DNA from: Oscillospiraceae bacterium
GTDB lineage: Bacteria > Bacillota > Clostridia > Oscillospirales > Oscillospiraceae
NCBI GenBank assembly: GCA_017432615.1
Contig: JAFRIV010000032.1
Span: 1 to 57,120, forward strand
Direction: 5' to 3'
Length of the DNA: 57,120 nt
The stretch's first letter is position 1. Every line of letters starts with the position of its first letter. Below the pieces are notes generated by a model. That model saw only the letters and a list, made by a program, of their open reading frames with translations, did not search any database and was not told the DNA's origin. This document shows positions 1 to 7,621 of the stretch, one piece after another. A program made the position numbers and the translations under genes.

Positions 1-270
1 AAAAAATTCATTGCCCAGAGATCCGCATCCCAGGAACGGATTACCAGCCCGGAAGGTATTCAGCTAAGAATGAATCGGTCAATCCAGTCCGAGGGAGCAT
101 TCGGAGTTGTCAAGCAAGATTATGGATTTCGACAGTTCCTGCTCCGAGGAAATAAAAAGGTTACCACAGAAATTCTGCTGCTTGCCATGTCATACAATAT
201 AAACAAACTGCATTCCAAAATACAGAATGACCGTACAGGAACGCAGTTGTTCATAAAAGATTCGGCTTAG
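1..270 (+). mobile_element. IS1182-like transposase, C-terminal fragment (runs off the left edge)
   Basis: An open frame enters from base 1 and ends at a TAG at 268-270, giving 89 residues. It contains the block IQLRMNRSIQSEGAFGVVKQ followed by DYGFR, an RGNKKV segment and SYNINKLHSKIQ, which I recognise as the conserved tail of IS1182/IS1182-like DDE transposases. Only the end of the gene is visible, so I cannot say whether the element is intact. The frame is uninterrupted, and the presumed right end of the element lies about 130 bases downstream. It points towards the next gene, which lies on the opposite strand. Confidence 0.85.
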
Positions 271-398
271 TTTCCACAAAATCGAATATTAGGCTGTTCA
301 GGGGCAGGCTGGTTTTAGCGTGCTCTGGGTAAAGTCGCGGTAGTTTTCGCTGAAAGCGCGAATTCTATCGCTTTTTTCACGTTTTTGGCCGTAGAAAA

Positions 399-433
399 GG
401 AGCTGTGCAAAATTCTTATTTTGCTACAGCCCC
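399..433. repeat. Probable right terminal inverted repeat of the IS, able to form a hairpin
   Basis: GGAGCTGTGCAAAAT, a 4-base loop, then ATTTTGCTACAGCCCC forms a long stem with one bulge and one mismatch. It lies just after the transposase and 16 bases before the stop of the neighbouring minus-strand gene. This fits an IS end that also blocks transcription. The left end is outside the window, so the pairing with a second terminal repeat and any target duplication cannot be tested. Confidence 0.5.
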
Positions 434-449
434 TTATCAATACCATTTT

Positions 450-1424
450 TTATTGTGCTAAACGCATTGGAAGGTTCATCAAAAACCACTCACCTTTGTC
501 AAATATCAGGCGATATAATTCCTTAAATCCATCAGTGTCCATCAGAAAGTTCCCATTTCTATCAAAAGAAATATCCGAGTATGCAAACTCCTGGATATAG
601 GCATAGACAACGCCATTCTGCTCACTCAGGAATATTCTGCTGGGAACTGCTTCTCCTCTAAGTTCAACGATGCACTCCAACTGCCCATCTCCATTGGTAT
701 CCGAATAAACCTTACTCCCAATTTCATGCCTTTTGCTTTTTAGCTTTTCAAATTTACACTGATAATCAGGATAATATGAAGACATACCAGGTATAACCTG
801 AACTACACCCTTGCCGGCAATCAATTCATCAAAAAAAGAATCATTAAATTCAGGAAAATGGACAGATTCAGATAAAGGGAATTCTCCTCCAACGAAGCCA
901 ATTATTTCTTCATATAACGAAATTGGAAGACGATTATTCAATCCGACCAACTTCAGATATCGGTATTGAGTATCTGAAACAGGTGTTTTTACCGATTTCT
1001 CTATCAGCTGTTTTTCTTTCAGAAGTATTTGCTTACAGGATGCTTCTTCATCTAAGGAACGATGTATGATAAGTCCTTCTCCGGTGTCATCTGCTTCAAA
1101 ATCCACATATCCGGTCTTACTTTCACCGACCCAAACAAGTTTATCATCTTCACAGGTATAAAACTCAGCTTTTCGCTCTGCATCACTAAGTCCTTTCATA
1201 ATAATAAGTTCAGGGGTATCATTTCCATCCATATCATAGATAAGATATGTGCTTGTCCGCGATATATTATAAGGTTCATGTTTTTCTATGTTATCAAGTA
1301 CTTCTTCATATACCATTTTCCATACGGAATTTTCTTCGTCAGCGAAGGAAGAACATGATAAACATATGATAAGGCAGATGAATCCTATTACAACAATTAC
1401 TCTTTTTGCTTTATCAGTATCCAT
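450..1424 (-). CDS. Secreted or membrane-anchored protein of unknown function
   Basis: A 324-residue protein. I placed the start at 1424 because an AGAGGAG ribosome binding site sits 7 bases upstream; the frame itself extends 22 codons further. Residues 5-30 are a basic then hydrophobic signal sequence with a likely signal peptidase I site after SSFA. The mature part is acidic and has two short segments that read like calcium- or repeat-type D-x-D-G motifs (YDMDGNDTPEL near residue 65, YSDTNGDGQLE near 245, plus DRNGN near 295). Such DxDGDG-like segments are common in secreted Clostridia proteins of the VCBS/EF-hand-like kind. I do not recognise a catalytic domain. It is a single gene with the IS end immediately downstream of its stop. 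Confidence 0.65.
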   Translation of the reverse strand: MDTDKAKRVIVVIGFICLIICLSCSSFADEENSVWKMVYEEVLDNIEKHEPYNISRTSTYLIYDMDGNDTPELIIMKGLSDAERKAEFYTCEDDKLVWVGESKTGYVDFEADDTGEGLIIHRSLDEEASCKQILLKEKQLIEKSVKTPVSDTQYRYLKLVGLNNRLPISLYEEIIGFVGGEFPLSESVHFPEFNDSFFDELIAGKGVVQVIPGMSSYYPDYQCKFEKLKSKRHEIGSKVYSDTNGDGQLECIVELRGEAVPSRIFLSEQNGVVYAYIQEFAYSDISFDRNGNFLMDTDGFKELYRLIFDKGEWFLMNLPMRLAQ

Positions 1425-1538
1425 ATTTTCTCCTCTGTTAGAATAGACCAGTCCTATAATAATTTTACCATTCAACCTTAAACAATACAATAGCGTTTCG
1501 GTTGATATTGTTCAAAAAAAGGCTTTTTCTGGACATCA

Positions 1539-1589
1539 ATCAGACCGCATCCCTTCTTCAAAAACTGACTGTTAGGGATGAGGTCTGAT
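1539..1589. repeat. Long intergenic inverted repeat
   Basis: ATCAGACCGCATCCCT (1539-1554) and AGGGATGAGGTCTGAT (1574-1589) pair over 16 positions with one mismatch around a 19-base loop. It lies between the tRNA terminator and the start of the secreted protein gene. No T-tract follows on either strand, so a simple intrinsic terminator is unlikely. It could be a folded leader, a protein-binding site or the remnant of a small mobile repeat. Confidence 0.6.
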
Positions 1590-1610
1590 CGATTTCACAA
1601 AGATACAGCA

Positions 1611-1643
1611 AAAAGCCCTAAAATCCGTGGACTTCAGGGCTTT

Positions 1644-1644
<1 letters not shown>
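1611..1644 (-). terminator. Intrinsic terminator of the tRNA operon
   Basis: Read on the minus strand, AAAAGCCCT and AGGGCTTTT form a stem directly after the CCA of tRNA-Thr, followed by a run of five T. Confidence 0.75.
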
Positions 1645-1719
<75 letters not shown>

Positions 1720-1750
1720 AAATTTTATGCCCCTTGAATAAGGGGCATTG

Positions 1751-1827
1751 TGGCGACCGAGAAGGGACTTGAACCCTCGACCTCCGGCGTGACAGGCCGG
1801 CGTTCTAACCAGCTGAACCACTCGGCC
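1751..1827 (-). tRNA. tRNA-Asp (anticodon GUC)
   Basis: A 77-base cloverleaf with encoded CCA. Acceptor GGCCGAG/CTCGGTC has one G-T pair, the anticodon stem is CCGGC/GCCGG around CTGTCAC (anticodon GTC), and the T arm is GAGGG-TTCAAGT-CCCTT. It is the first tRNA of the two-tRNA minus-strand unit. Confidence 0.95.
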
Positions 1828-1838
1828 ACAGCGGAATT

Positions 1839-1867
1839 ATATTAGCAAATCTCCTGCCGTTTGTCAA
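1839..1867 (-). promoter_or_regulatory. Promoter of the tRNA-Asp/tRNA-Thr operon
   Basis: On the minus strand TTGACA (1867-1862), a 17-base spacer and TAATAT (1844-1839) lie just upstream of tRNA-Asp. A perfect TATAAT overlaps it with a 20-base spacer. Confidence 0.7.
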
Positions 1868-1977
1868 CAGTTTTTTTCTGGGATTTCATTTTTTTGAAGT
1901 CGGGAAGAACAGCGCTAGCCGACATGGGGGCCGGGCGCAGTCAAAAAGCGGATGTCGCCTGCAGCAAAAAGAAATGG

Positions 1978-2006
1978 TTGCGAATGCCGCTTCTGCGTGG
2001 TAAAAT
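1978..2006 (+). promoter_or_regulatory. Promoter of thyA-folA
   Basis: TTGCGA, 17-base spacer, TAAAAT, 30 bases before the thyA start. Confidence 0.6.
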
Positions 2007-2036
2007 AAGCAAGTTATTACAGAATTGGAGAACATT

Positions 2037-2867
2037 ATGAGCAGAGCTGATGAGATCTTTATCCAAAACTGCCGGGATATTATCGATAACGGCACATGGG
2101 ATACAGCGCTGAATGTGCGCCCACACTGGGAGGACGGGACCCCTGCCCATACCGTCAAGCGCTTCGGCATTGTGAACCGGTATGACCTTTCCAGGGAATT
2201 TCCGATCCTTACGCTGCGGCAGACCTATTGGAAGTCGGCCATTGATGAGCTTTTGTGGATCTGGCAGGCGAAGAGCAACAACGTCCGCGAACTTCGTACA
2301 AGAGTATGGGACGCATGGGCGGACGAAAACGGATCCATCGGCAAGGCATACGGGTATCAGCTTTCGGTGAAACACCATTATCCCGAAGGAGACATGGATC
2401 AGGTGGATAAGGTCCTGTATGATCTGAAGCATAACCCGGCGTCCCGCAGGATCATGACGAACCTTTACAATTTCGCGGACTTAAGCGAAATGGCCCTGTA
2501 TCCCTGCGCCTATTCCATGACGTTTAACGTATGCGGGAATAAGCTCAATGCCATTCTGAATCAACGGTCGCAGGACATGCTGACGGCCAACAACTGGAAT
2601 GTGGTACAGTACGCCGTGCTGACGATGATGATCGCTCAGGTATCCGGCTTTGAGGCGGGGGAACTGGTGCATGTGATCGCGGATGCCCATATCTATGACA
2701 GGCATGTACCCATGGTGGAAGAGATGTTGAACAATGTGCCGAAAAAGGCTCCCGTCTTCAGCATCGATCCGGATGTAAAGGACTTCTATGCCTTTACCAG
2801 GGAGAGCTTTTCGATGACAGATTACGAGTTTTCCTCGTTTGATCACAAGATCCCTGTCGCTGTATGA
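2037..2867 (+). CDS. thyA: Thymidylate synthase
   Basis: Converts dUMP to dTMP using methylenetetrahydrofolate and releases dihydrofolate. The 276-residue length matches the compact ThyA family. The catalytic cysteine is in ALYPCAYSM, the phosphate-binding block is NQRSQDM, and DAHIYDRH is the conserved substrate-binding segment near the C-terminus. The usual LPPCH around the nucleophile reads YPCAY here. I chose the ATG at 2037, which has GGAG 7 bases upstream, over an in-frame TTG at 2025. The stop overlaps the next start (ATGA), so folA, which recycles the dihydrofolate produced here, is translationally coupled. Confidence 0.95.
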   Translation: MSRADEIFIQNCRDIIDNGTWDTALNVRPHWEDGTPAHTVKRFGIVNRYDLSREFPILTLRQTYWKSAIDELLWIWQAKSNNVRELRTRVWDAWADENGSIGKAYGYQLSVKHHYPEGDMDQVDKVLYDLKHNPASRRIMTNLYNFADLSEMALYPCAYSMTFNVCGNKLNAILNQRSQDMLTANNWNVVQYAVLTMMIAQVSGFEAGELVHVIADAHIYDRHVPMVEEMLNNVPKKAPVFSIDPDVKDFYAFTRESFSMTDYEFSSFDHKIPVAV

Positions 2868-3361
2868 AGCTGGAAGCTGTTGTTGCCGTTTATGAGGACT
2901 GGGGGATCGGAGACGGGCGCACGCAGCCGGTCACGCTGAAAGCAGACAGGGCACATTTCCGGGCCCTTACACAAGGGGCGGCGGTAATCGTCGGCAGAAA
3001 GACGATGGAGGACTTCCCCGGCGGGAAGCCTCTGCAAGGAAGGCACAACATTGTGGTGACGGGGCAGAACACGGAGATCCCCGGAGCCGAGGTCGTGCAC
3101 AGTGCGGAAGAAGCCCTGGCGTGTGTGAAGGCGGACGAGAAATGCCTGGTGATCGGCGGAGCCAGTATTTATGAACTGTTCTTTCCGGAGATCGAGGGCG
3201 TTTATGTGACGAAAATAGGCTGCTGCCCGGCCAGCAAAAGATTTTTCCCGAATCTCGATGAAGATCCGGCATGGCAGTGCGTGGAAGCTGGGCCGTGTGA
3301 GGAAGAAGAGGGGATCCCCTACCGGTTCCTCACGTATCGGCGCCATAATGTAAAGGAGTGA
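2864..3361 (+). CDS. folA: Dihydrofolate reductase
   Basis: Reduces dihydrofolate to tetrahydrofolate with NADPH, closing the cycle opened by ThyA. The protein has 165 residues, the usual length for a bacterial DHFR. The WGIG loop is at residues 13-16. The catalytic acidic residue is Asp28 in KADRAHFRALT, aligned with E. coli Asp27. GRKTME and IGGASIYELF supply the NADPH-binding segments. The start overlaps the thyA stop by 4 bases. A membrane protein gene follows after 6 bases and probably shares the transcript. Confidence 0.95.
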   Translation: MKLEAVVAVYEDWGIGDGRTQPVTLKADRAHFRALTQGAAVIVGRKTMEDFPGGKPLQGRHNIVVTGQNTEIPGAEVVHSAEEALACVKADEKCLVIGGASIYELFFPEIEGVYVTKIGCCPASKRFFPNLDEDPAWQCVEAGPCEEEEGIPYRFLTYRRHNVKE

Positions 3362-3367
3362 TGTTTT

Positions 3368-4213
3368 ATGGGTAAAGACAGCAAATCTCTGGAAGTAAGC
3401 TGCTACGTCCTCGGTGCGGGGGCGTTCGGCGTGTTTTTCCGCTGGATGCAGCTCCAGCTGGCATATGACAAAGGGCTGCCCGACAAGAGCGTCTGGCACT
3501 TCTTCGTCGTGCTGCTGGTTTGTGCGGGAGCAGGCGTTTTTCAGTATTTTACCCGGAAGCAGGCAAAGGAGAAGCTGGCTGTTCCGGAAGATTTTTTCGA
3601 GGCGCTGCAGAATGAAGGAAAGCTCTATGCGGTGATCCGCTGGGCGATCGCTCTGGTAATGATCGCGGGCGGAGTGCTGCTGTTTTCCCAGAGTGAAGTG
3701 GATGCGGATGCAACATTCCTTCGGGTACTTGCCGTTCTGGGAATTCTGACGGGGATCGCTTTTCCGCTTACGCTGGTATGTGCCAACAAGCCGCATGTGG
3801 TGAAAAATTCGACGATCACCCTGCTGGCTCTGATCCCCATCCTGTTTTTCGCCTGCGGATTGCTGACGGCTTATAAACAGAATTCCATTAACCCGATCAT
3901 GTGGAACTACCTGATCGAGATCCTGACGCTGATCGTAGATGCCGTGGCATTCTTCCGCCTGGCCGGATTTGCCTATGGGGTGCCGGACGGGAAAAAGACG
4001 ATGTTCTATTGTATGTGGGGCGCCATGCTGAGCCTGATGACGCTTGCGGACAGCCGTTATCTCGGACAGCAGATCATGTTCTTTGCGGTTGCCCTGATGC
4101 TTACGCTGGCAAACTGGATCCTGATCGCCAACCTGCAGAAGCGGGAGATCGCGGAAGACGCTGCGGATCAGGAAGAGACGAAAAAAGAAGCGGAGCCTGT
4201 GGAAAGGCTTTGA
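3368..4213 (+). CDS. Polytopic membrane protein of unknown function
   Basis: A 281-residue protein with about seven or eight hydrophobic segments (for example residues 12-30, 40-58, 78-96, 108-128, 136-156, 160-185 and 205-260). It ends in a charged cytoplasmic-looking tail rich in E, D and K. Its ATG has AAGGAGTG 9 bases upstream. It sits 6 bases after folA and is closed by a terminator, so it is the last gene of the thymidylate operon. I recognise no enzymatic or transport signature. The link to folate metabolism is positional only. Confidence 0.75.
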   Translation: MGKDSKSLEVSCYVLGAGAFGVFFRWMQLQLAYDKGLPDKSVWHFFVVLLVCAGAGVFQYFTRKQAKEKLAVPEDFFEALQNEGKLYAVIRWAIALVMIAGGVLLFSQSEVDADATFLRVLAVLGILTGIAFPLTLVCANKPHVVKNSTITLLALIPILFFACGLLTAYKQNSINPIMWNYLIEILTLIVDAVAFFRLAGFAYGVPDGKKTMFYCMWGAMLSLMTLADSRYLGQQIMFFAVALMLTLANWILIANLQKREIAEDAADQEETKKEAEPVERL

Positions 4214-4243
4214 GAGAAAAAACGGAAAATCGGCGGGATCATG

Positions 4244-4274
4244 CGCTGCAGAAGGGATTTCTGCAGCGTTTTTT
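4244..4274 (+). terminator. Intrinsic terminator after the thyA-folA-membrane protein operon
   Basis: CGCTGCAGAA, loop GGGAT, TTCTGCAGCG, then TTTTTT. Confidence 0.85.
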
Positions 4275-4307
4275 ATGAAAAAAACATGAACAATTTCCGG
4301 GAGTCTG

Positions 4308-4336
4308 TTGCAAAAGGGTGACAGGTGATGTATAGT
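4308..4336 (+). promoter_or_regulatory. Promoter of the LysM-repeat gene
   Basis: TTGCAA, 17-base spacer, TATAGT, about 55 bases before the GTG start. Confidence 0.65.
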
Positions 4337-4391
4337 AGGCTCATTAAAAAACAGTAAGAGACAGCTGCCGCAGGAGAGGAGGAAGAAAAGA

Positions 4392-5372
4392 GTGAAGAAG
4401 AGTGTTTTGCAGGTATTGTTCCTGCTGTGCCTGATGATCCCGCTTTTTTCCGCAAACGCCCGGGCTGCCAAGGACTATACGCCCTATATCGTTGAAATAG
4501 AGGTCGGGCAAGGGGATACCATCAGTGATATCTGCGACGGTTACAGCATTGATTACTATGCGGTCAAACAAGCGATCCTGGTGGTAAACGGCATGGGCAG
4601 CGAGGACGCGCTGAACGCCGTGCGCCCGGGGCAGAAGCTGTACATCCCGAAGTCAAGAGCGGATGCCGATTCCATCATGGCTCTTTATGAAGCGACGATC
4701 TCGGCGGTGATCCCGGAGAGTTATGTGATCCGGTATACCGTAGAAAAAGGAGATACGCTCTACAGTATCTGCGACGGCCTTCAGCTGGATTACAACACCT
4801 GCAAAGAGGCGATCAAAAGCCTGAACCTGTGGTCGGGGGAGTTTCGTCTCAACGCGATCTATGCCGGGCAGGAGATTCTTCTGCCGGTGACAAATGAAGC
4901 CGCGAAAGAAATCACCGAGACGGTTGCCAAGGCGGTCGATGCCAATGTGAATGTGAGCACCGTGACGGGAGACCGGTTCGAGTATTATCTGATCGCACAC
5001 ACCATGCAGTCGGGAGAAACGGTGCGCGGAGTGTGTGATACCCTGGGGATCAAATACTCCAATGACGTTGAGCAGCTGCTGAAGACCATCAACGGGCTGA
5101 CCGCTCTCGGCAGCGTGCAGGCAGGGAAGGATTATCTGTTCCCTGCGAGAACGGCGAATAATGCGGTCTATGCCGTGTATTCCCACACGGTTGCAACAGG
5201 AGACACGACCGGAAGCCTATGCACTGCATACGACGTGAAATACGAAAACGTGAAAGCGGTCCTTCAGGGGCTGAATCCGAAGATCACCCTGACCGCTATC
5301 CCGAAGGGGGCAACGATGATGCTGGTCGCCCCGTGCGGAACCGGGGCAGAAACCCCTCTGATCATCAAATAA
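4392..5372 (+). CDS. Secreted protein with four LysM-like repeats
   Basis: A 326-residue protein starting at GTG behind a GGAGAGGAGG site. Residues 1-26 form a signal peptide ending in NARA. Four LysM-like units follow, beginning near residues 34, 116, 202 and 262. Each has a GDT or GET turn, an aromatic/valine strand before it, and a PGQKLYIP- or AGQEILLP-like end. LysM modules bind glycan chains of peptidoglycan. No hydrolase domain is attached, so this is a binding protein or an orphan wall-anchoring factor. Unusually, every unit has a cysteine in the position normally filled by a small residue (SDIC, YSIC, RGVC, GSLC), and the units are longer than the usual 44 or so residues. Its own promoter lies upstream. 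Confidence 0.8.
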   Translation: MKKSVLQVLFLLCLMIPLFSANARAAKDYTPYIVEIEVGQGDTISDICDGYSIDYYAVKQAILVVNGMGSEDALNAVRPGQKLYIPKSRADADSIMALYEATISAVIPESYVIRYTVEKGDTLYSICDGLQLDYNTCKEAIKSLNLWSGEFRLNAIYAGQEILLPVTNEAAKEITETVAKAVDANVNVSTVTGDRFEYYLIAHTMQSGETVRGVCDTLGIKYSNDVEQLLKTINGLTALGSVQAGKDYLFPARTANNAVYAVYSHTVATGDTTGSLCTAYDVKYENVKAVLQGLNPKITLTAIPKGATMMLVAPCGTGAETPLIIK

Positions 5373-5388
5373 TCAAACGATTTCCCTC

Positions 5389-5438
5389 CTCTGCGCAGAG
5401 TAGAAATTTTCCCGAAGACGGTTCTACTCTGCGTAGAG
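5389..5438. repeat. 17-bp inverted repeat between the LysM gene and degV
   Basis: CTCTGCGCAGAGTAGAA (5389-5405) pairs with TTCTACTCTGCGTAGAG (5422-5438) with one mismatch around 16 bases. No T-run follows. It could end the LysM transcript with help from a factor, or be an operator for the degV promoter 33 bases downstream. Confidence 0.6.
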
Positions 5439-5470
5439 CATTTCAGTAGACCCGCGAAAGCCTTAGTAGA

Positions 5471-5499
5471 TTGCAATAAACCGAATCTGCGGATAAAAT
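5471..5499 (+). promoter_or_regulatory. Promoter of degV
   Basis: TTGCAA, 17-base spacer, TAAAAT. The degV ATG is 39 bases further on. Confidence 0.65.
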
Positions 5500-5538
5500 G
5501 AAAAAAGATCCGAACAAGCGAACAAGGAGGAAGCAAAC

Positions 5539-6513
5539 ATGAGTTTTGCCGTTATGACAGATACTTCAGCGAATCTTCCAACCACGATGCTGCAGGAAAA
5601 AGAGATCGGTGTGATTGCCTTTCCCTATATGATCGGCGGGGAAACATTTCATTGCACGGATACGGACGCCTTCCCTGCGGATGAGTTTTATACTTCCATC
5701 AAAAAAGGCGCGGTCGTAACCACATCACAGATCGCCCCCCGGGATTATATGGACTTCTTTGAACCGTGCCTGAAGCAGGGAAAAGATATTCTCTTTGTGG
5801 CGATGTCTTCCGGTATTTCCGGCTCCTGCGGATCGGCGCATATCGCGGCAGGGGAACTTTCGGAAGACTATCCCGAGAGGAAGATCGAGATCGTGGATGC
5901 TCTCGGGGCCTCTCTCGGGGAAGGCCTGCTTGCCCTGCAGGCGGCGGAACTGAGAGATCAGGATCTGTCGGTAGAAGATGCCGCGGCACGCCTGAGGGAA
6001 GCGGTCGAGCGGATGTTCAATGTCTTTACGGTAGATGATCTGATGCATCTGAAACGCGGAGGGCGGCTTTCCAACCTGTCGGCGGTGATCGGCACGGTGC
6101 TGCAGATCAAGCCCATTCTGAAAGGGAATGAGGAAGGCAAGATCGTCGCATTTGCCAAGGTGCGGGGCAGAAAACAGTCGATCCTCACCCTGGCAGAGAT
6201 GTATGACAAACTTGTAAAGGACCCCGAAAAGCAGACGGTAGGCATTGCGCAGGCATTGTGCCGGGAAGACGCGGAGATGCTTGCCTCCCTGCTGCAGAAA
6301 AACAGACCGCCCAGGCAGATCCTGACCGTGGAGTATGAACCGGTAACAGGATCTCATGTGGGCCCCGGCGCGCTGGCGCTGTTCTTTGAAAGCGAAGCGG
6401 GCGTTCGGACTTATGACGGCAGGAGCGTGATAAGCGCAGTCAGGGAAGCTGTCAGCAAAGTGGGAGAAAGGCTGCCGCATCCGAAGCTGCCTCATTCCAG
6501 AGCGGGAAAATGA
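5539..6513 (+). CDS. DegV family fatty-acid-binding protein (FakB-like)
   Basis: DegV proteins bind a fatty acid and, where studied (FakB of Staphylococcus aureus), present it to the kinase FakA for phosphorylation. The 324 residues show the family pattern: the N-terminal TDTSANL block, the TSQ loop near residue 60 that contacts the carboxylate, SSGISGS near 92, DDLMHLKRGGRLS in the middle and HVGPGALALFF near the end. AAGGAGG lies 9 bases before the ATG. A DAK2-domain protein of the FakA type is encoded 10 kb downstream (15952-17649), and PlsY at 49.5 kb could use the acyl-phosphate. Which fatty acid it binds cannot be read from sequence. Confidence 0.88.
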   Translation: MSFAVMTDTSANLPTTMLQEKEIGVIAFPYMIGGETFHCTDTDAFPADEFYTSIKKGAVVTTSQIAPRDYMDFFEPCLKQGKDILFVAMSSGISGSCGSAHIAAGELSEDYPERKIEIVDALGASLGEGLLALQAAELRDQDLSVEDAAARLREAVERMFNVFTVDDLMHLKRGGRLSNLSAVIGTVLQIKPILKGNEEGKIVAFAKVRGRKQSILTLAEMYDKLVKDPEKQTVGIAQALCREDAEMLASLLQKNRPPRQILTVEYEPVTGSHVGPGALALFFESEAGVRTYDGRSVISAVREAVSKVGERLPHPKLPHSRAGK

Positions 6514-6525
6514 TTTCCGTTTTGC

Positions 6526-6554
6526 TTGACGGAAGAGCGCTCTTGTGAGATAAT
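6526..6554 (+). promoter_or_regulatory. Promoter of the zinc-ribbon gene
   Basis: TTGACG, 17-base spacer, GATAAT, 40 bases before the GTG start. Confidence 0.65.
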
Positions 6555-6594
6555 GCCCGAAGAATATCAGAGACGAAACGAGGGATAAAAGCCG

Positions 6595-6864
6595 GTGATC
6601 TGTCAGGCCTGTGGAGCATATGCAGACGAAGATGCAAGATTCTGCCCCTATTGCGGGGAACCTTTGGAGTACGAGGAACCGGAGGACGAGATGCCGGAAG
6701 ACGGGGAGCCGGAGGATCTGTCTACTCCGTGGCGGCATGATCCGGGAAATGAGGAAAAAGGACACAGCCTGCTTTATAAGATCACTGCCGCAATAACCGG
6801 GGTGCTGCTGGTTACGGCGGTCGTCGCCGTGATACTCGCCTGGCGTCTTACGGGCGGGATCTAA
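6595..6864 (+). CDS. Small zinc-ribbon membrane protein
   Basis: An 89-residue protein starting at GTG. Residues 3-21 hold two CxxC knuckles (CQAC and CPYC), a zinc ribbon. A strongly acidic Glu/Asp/Pro linker follows (about 25-50). A single membrane helix near the C-terminus (about 63-85) would leave the ribbon in the cytoplasm. Tail-anchored zinc-ribbon proteins are common in Clostridia and have no assigned role. It has its own promoter and a strong terminator after it, so it appears to be a monocistronic gene. Confidence 0.75.
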   Translation: MICQACGAYADEDARFCPYCGEPLEYEEPEDEMPEDGEPEDLSTPWRHDPGNEEKGHSLLYKITAAITGVLLVTAVVAVILAWRLTGGI

Positions 6865-6883
6865 GCCGTCGAAATAGCAGGAT

Positions 6884-6924
6884 AACACAGCCTGCGGAGG
6901 TCACGAACTTCCGCAGGCTGTGTT
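6884..6924. terminator. Convergent (bidirectional) terminator hairpin
   Basis: AACACAGCCTGCGGA and TCCGCAGGCTGTGTT form a perfect 15-bp stem around 11 bases, between the plus-strand zinc-ribbon gene and the minus-strand trmO. The plus side continues TTTAATTATTT. Confidence 0.75.
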
Positions 6925-6943
6925 TAATTATTTGGAGAAAGTT

Positions 6944-7621
6944 TCAGATGACTTCCAGAACGGTCAGGATATGATCTCTTACCCGGAAACGGACATCCCG
7001 CCCGGCATAGGAAAGGCCGTAAACACGTTCCGGATCGTCATGATAACGGGGGCGGGGGTCACAGCGGAGGATGCCTTTTAAAGCTTCCAGCTTTTCCGGA
7101 GAAAAGGATCTTTCCGTGCCCGGAGTAAAGTTCACGTCAAGCGTGAAATCCGGCCGGGGAGCGAAGACGGTGGTCGCTTCCAGGATGCAGTCAGAATAGG
7201 GGAGATAGGGTTTGATGTCAAAAATCGGCGTGCCGTTCATCAGATCGGCCCCCGAAACAGTCAGCACCGGGCCGAGAGACGGGTCTTCCTCCACTTTCTC
7301 CAGAGCGACACAGGAAAGGCCGAGACTGTTCGGACGAAAAGGAGAACGGGTGGCAAACACCCCCATGCGCACATTCCCGCCGAGACGCGGCGGACGTACG
7401 GTAGGAGACCAGTCAGACCGCAGATTCTCTGAAAACTGCCAGATCAGCCAGAGATGAGAATAAGCCTCAATGCCGCGCAGCGCATCGATGTTCCGGTAAT
7501 CCGGCTCAAAGAGGATGCGGCTTTTCAGCGCATTCACCAGAAGCGACTGGCGCGGGATGCCGAATTTGGTATCAAAATCATTTTCAATATGGGCAATGGG
7601 GGCAATAACGGTTTCGTTCAT
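6944..7621 (-). CDS. trmO: tRNA (t6A37)-N6-methyltransferase, TrmO/TsaA family
   Basis: TrmO enzymes methylate N6-threonylcarbamoyladenosine at position 37 of threonine tRNAs using S-adenosylmethionine. The 225 residues show GIEAYSHLWLIW, RPPRLGG and the diagnostic VFATRSPFRPNSLGLS block. An additional C-terminal part contains DPRPRYHDDP and YGLSYAGRDVRF, typical of full-length TrmO. I placed the start at 7621, where ATGA overlaps the stop of the upstream protease gene; an in-frame extension upstream lies wholly inside that gene. It is the last gene of the mutS operon. The tRNA-Thr(GGU) in this window would be a plausible substrate. Confidence 0.88.
   Translation of the reverse strand: MNETVIAPIAHIENDFDTKFGIPRQSLLVNALKSRILFEPDYRNIDALRGIEAYSHLWLIWQFSENLRSDWSPTVRPPRLGGNVRMGVFATRSPFRPNSLGLSCVALEKVEEDPSLGPVLTVSGADLMNGTPIFDIKPYLPYSDCILEATTVFAPRPDFTLDVNFTPGTERSFSPEKLEALKGILRCDPRPRYHDDPERVYGLSYAGRDVRFRVRDHILTVLEVI

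Noticed and set aside
2843-4471. A 542-codon minus-strand open frame opposite folA and the membrane protein
   Set aside because: Overlaps three plus-strand genes with their own ribosome binding sites; no domain.
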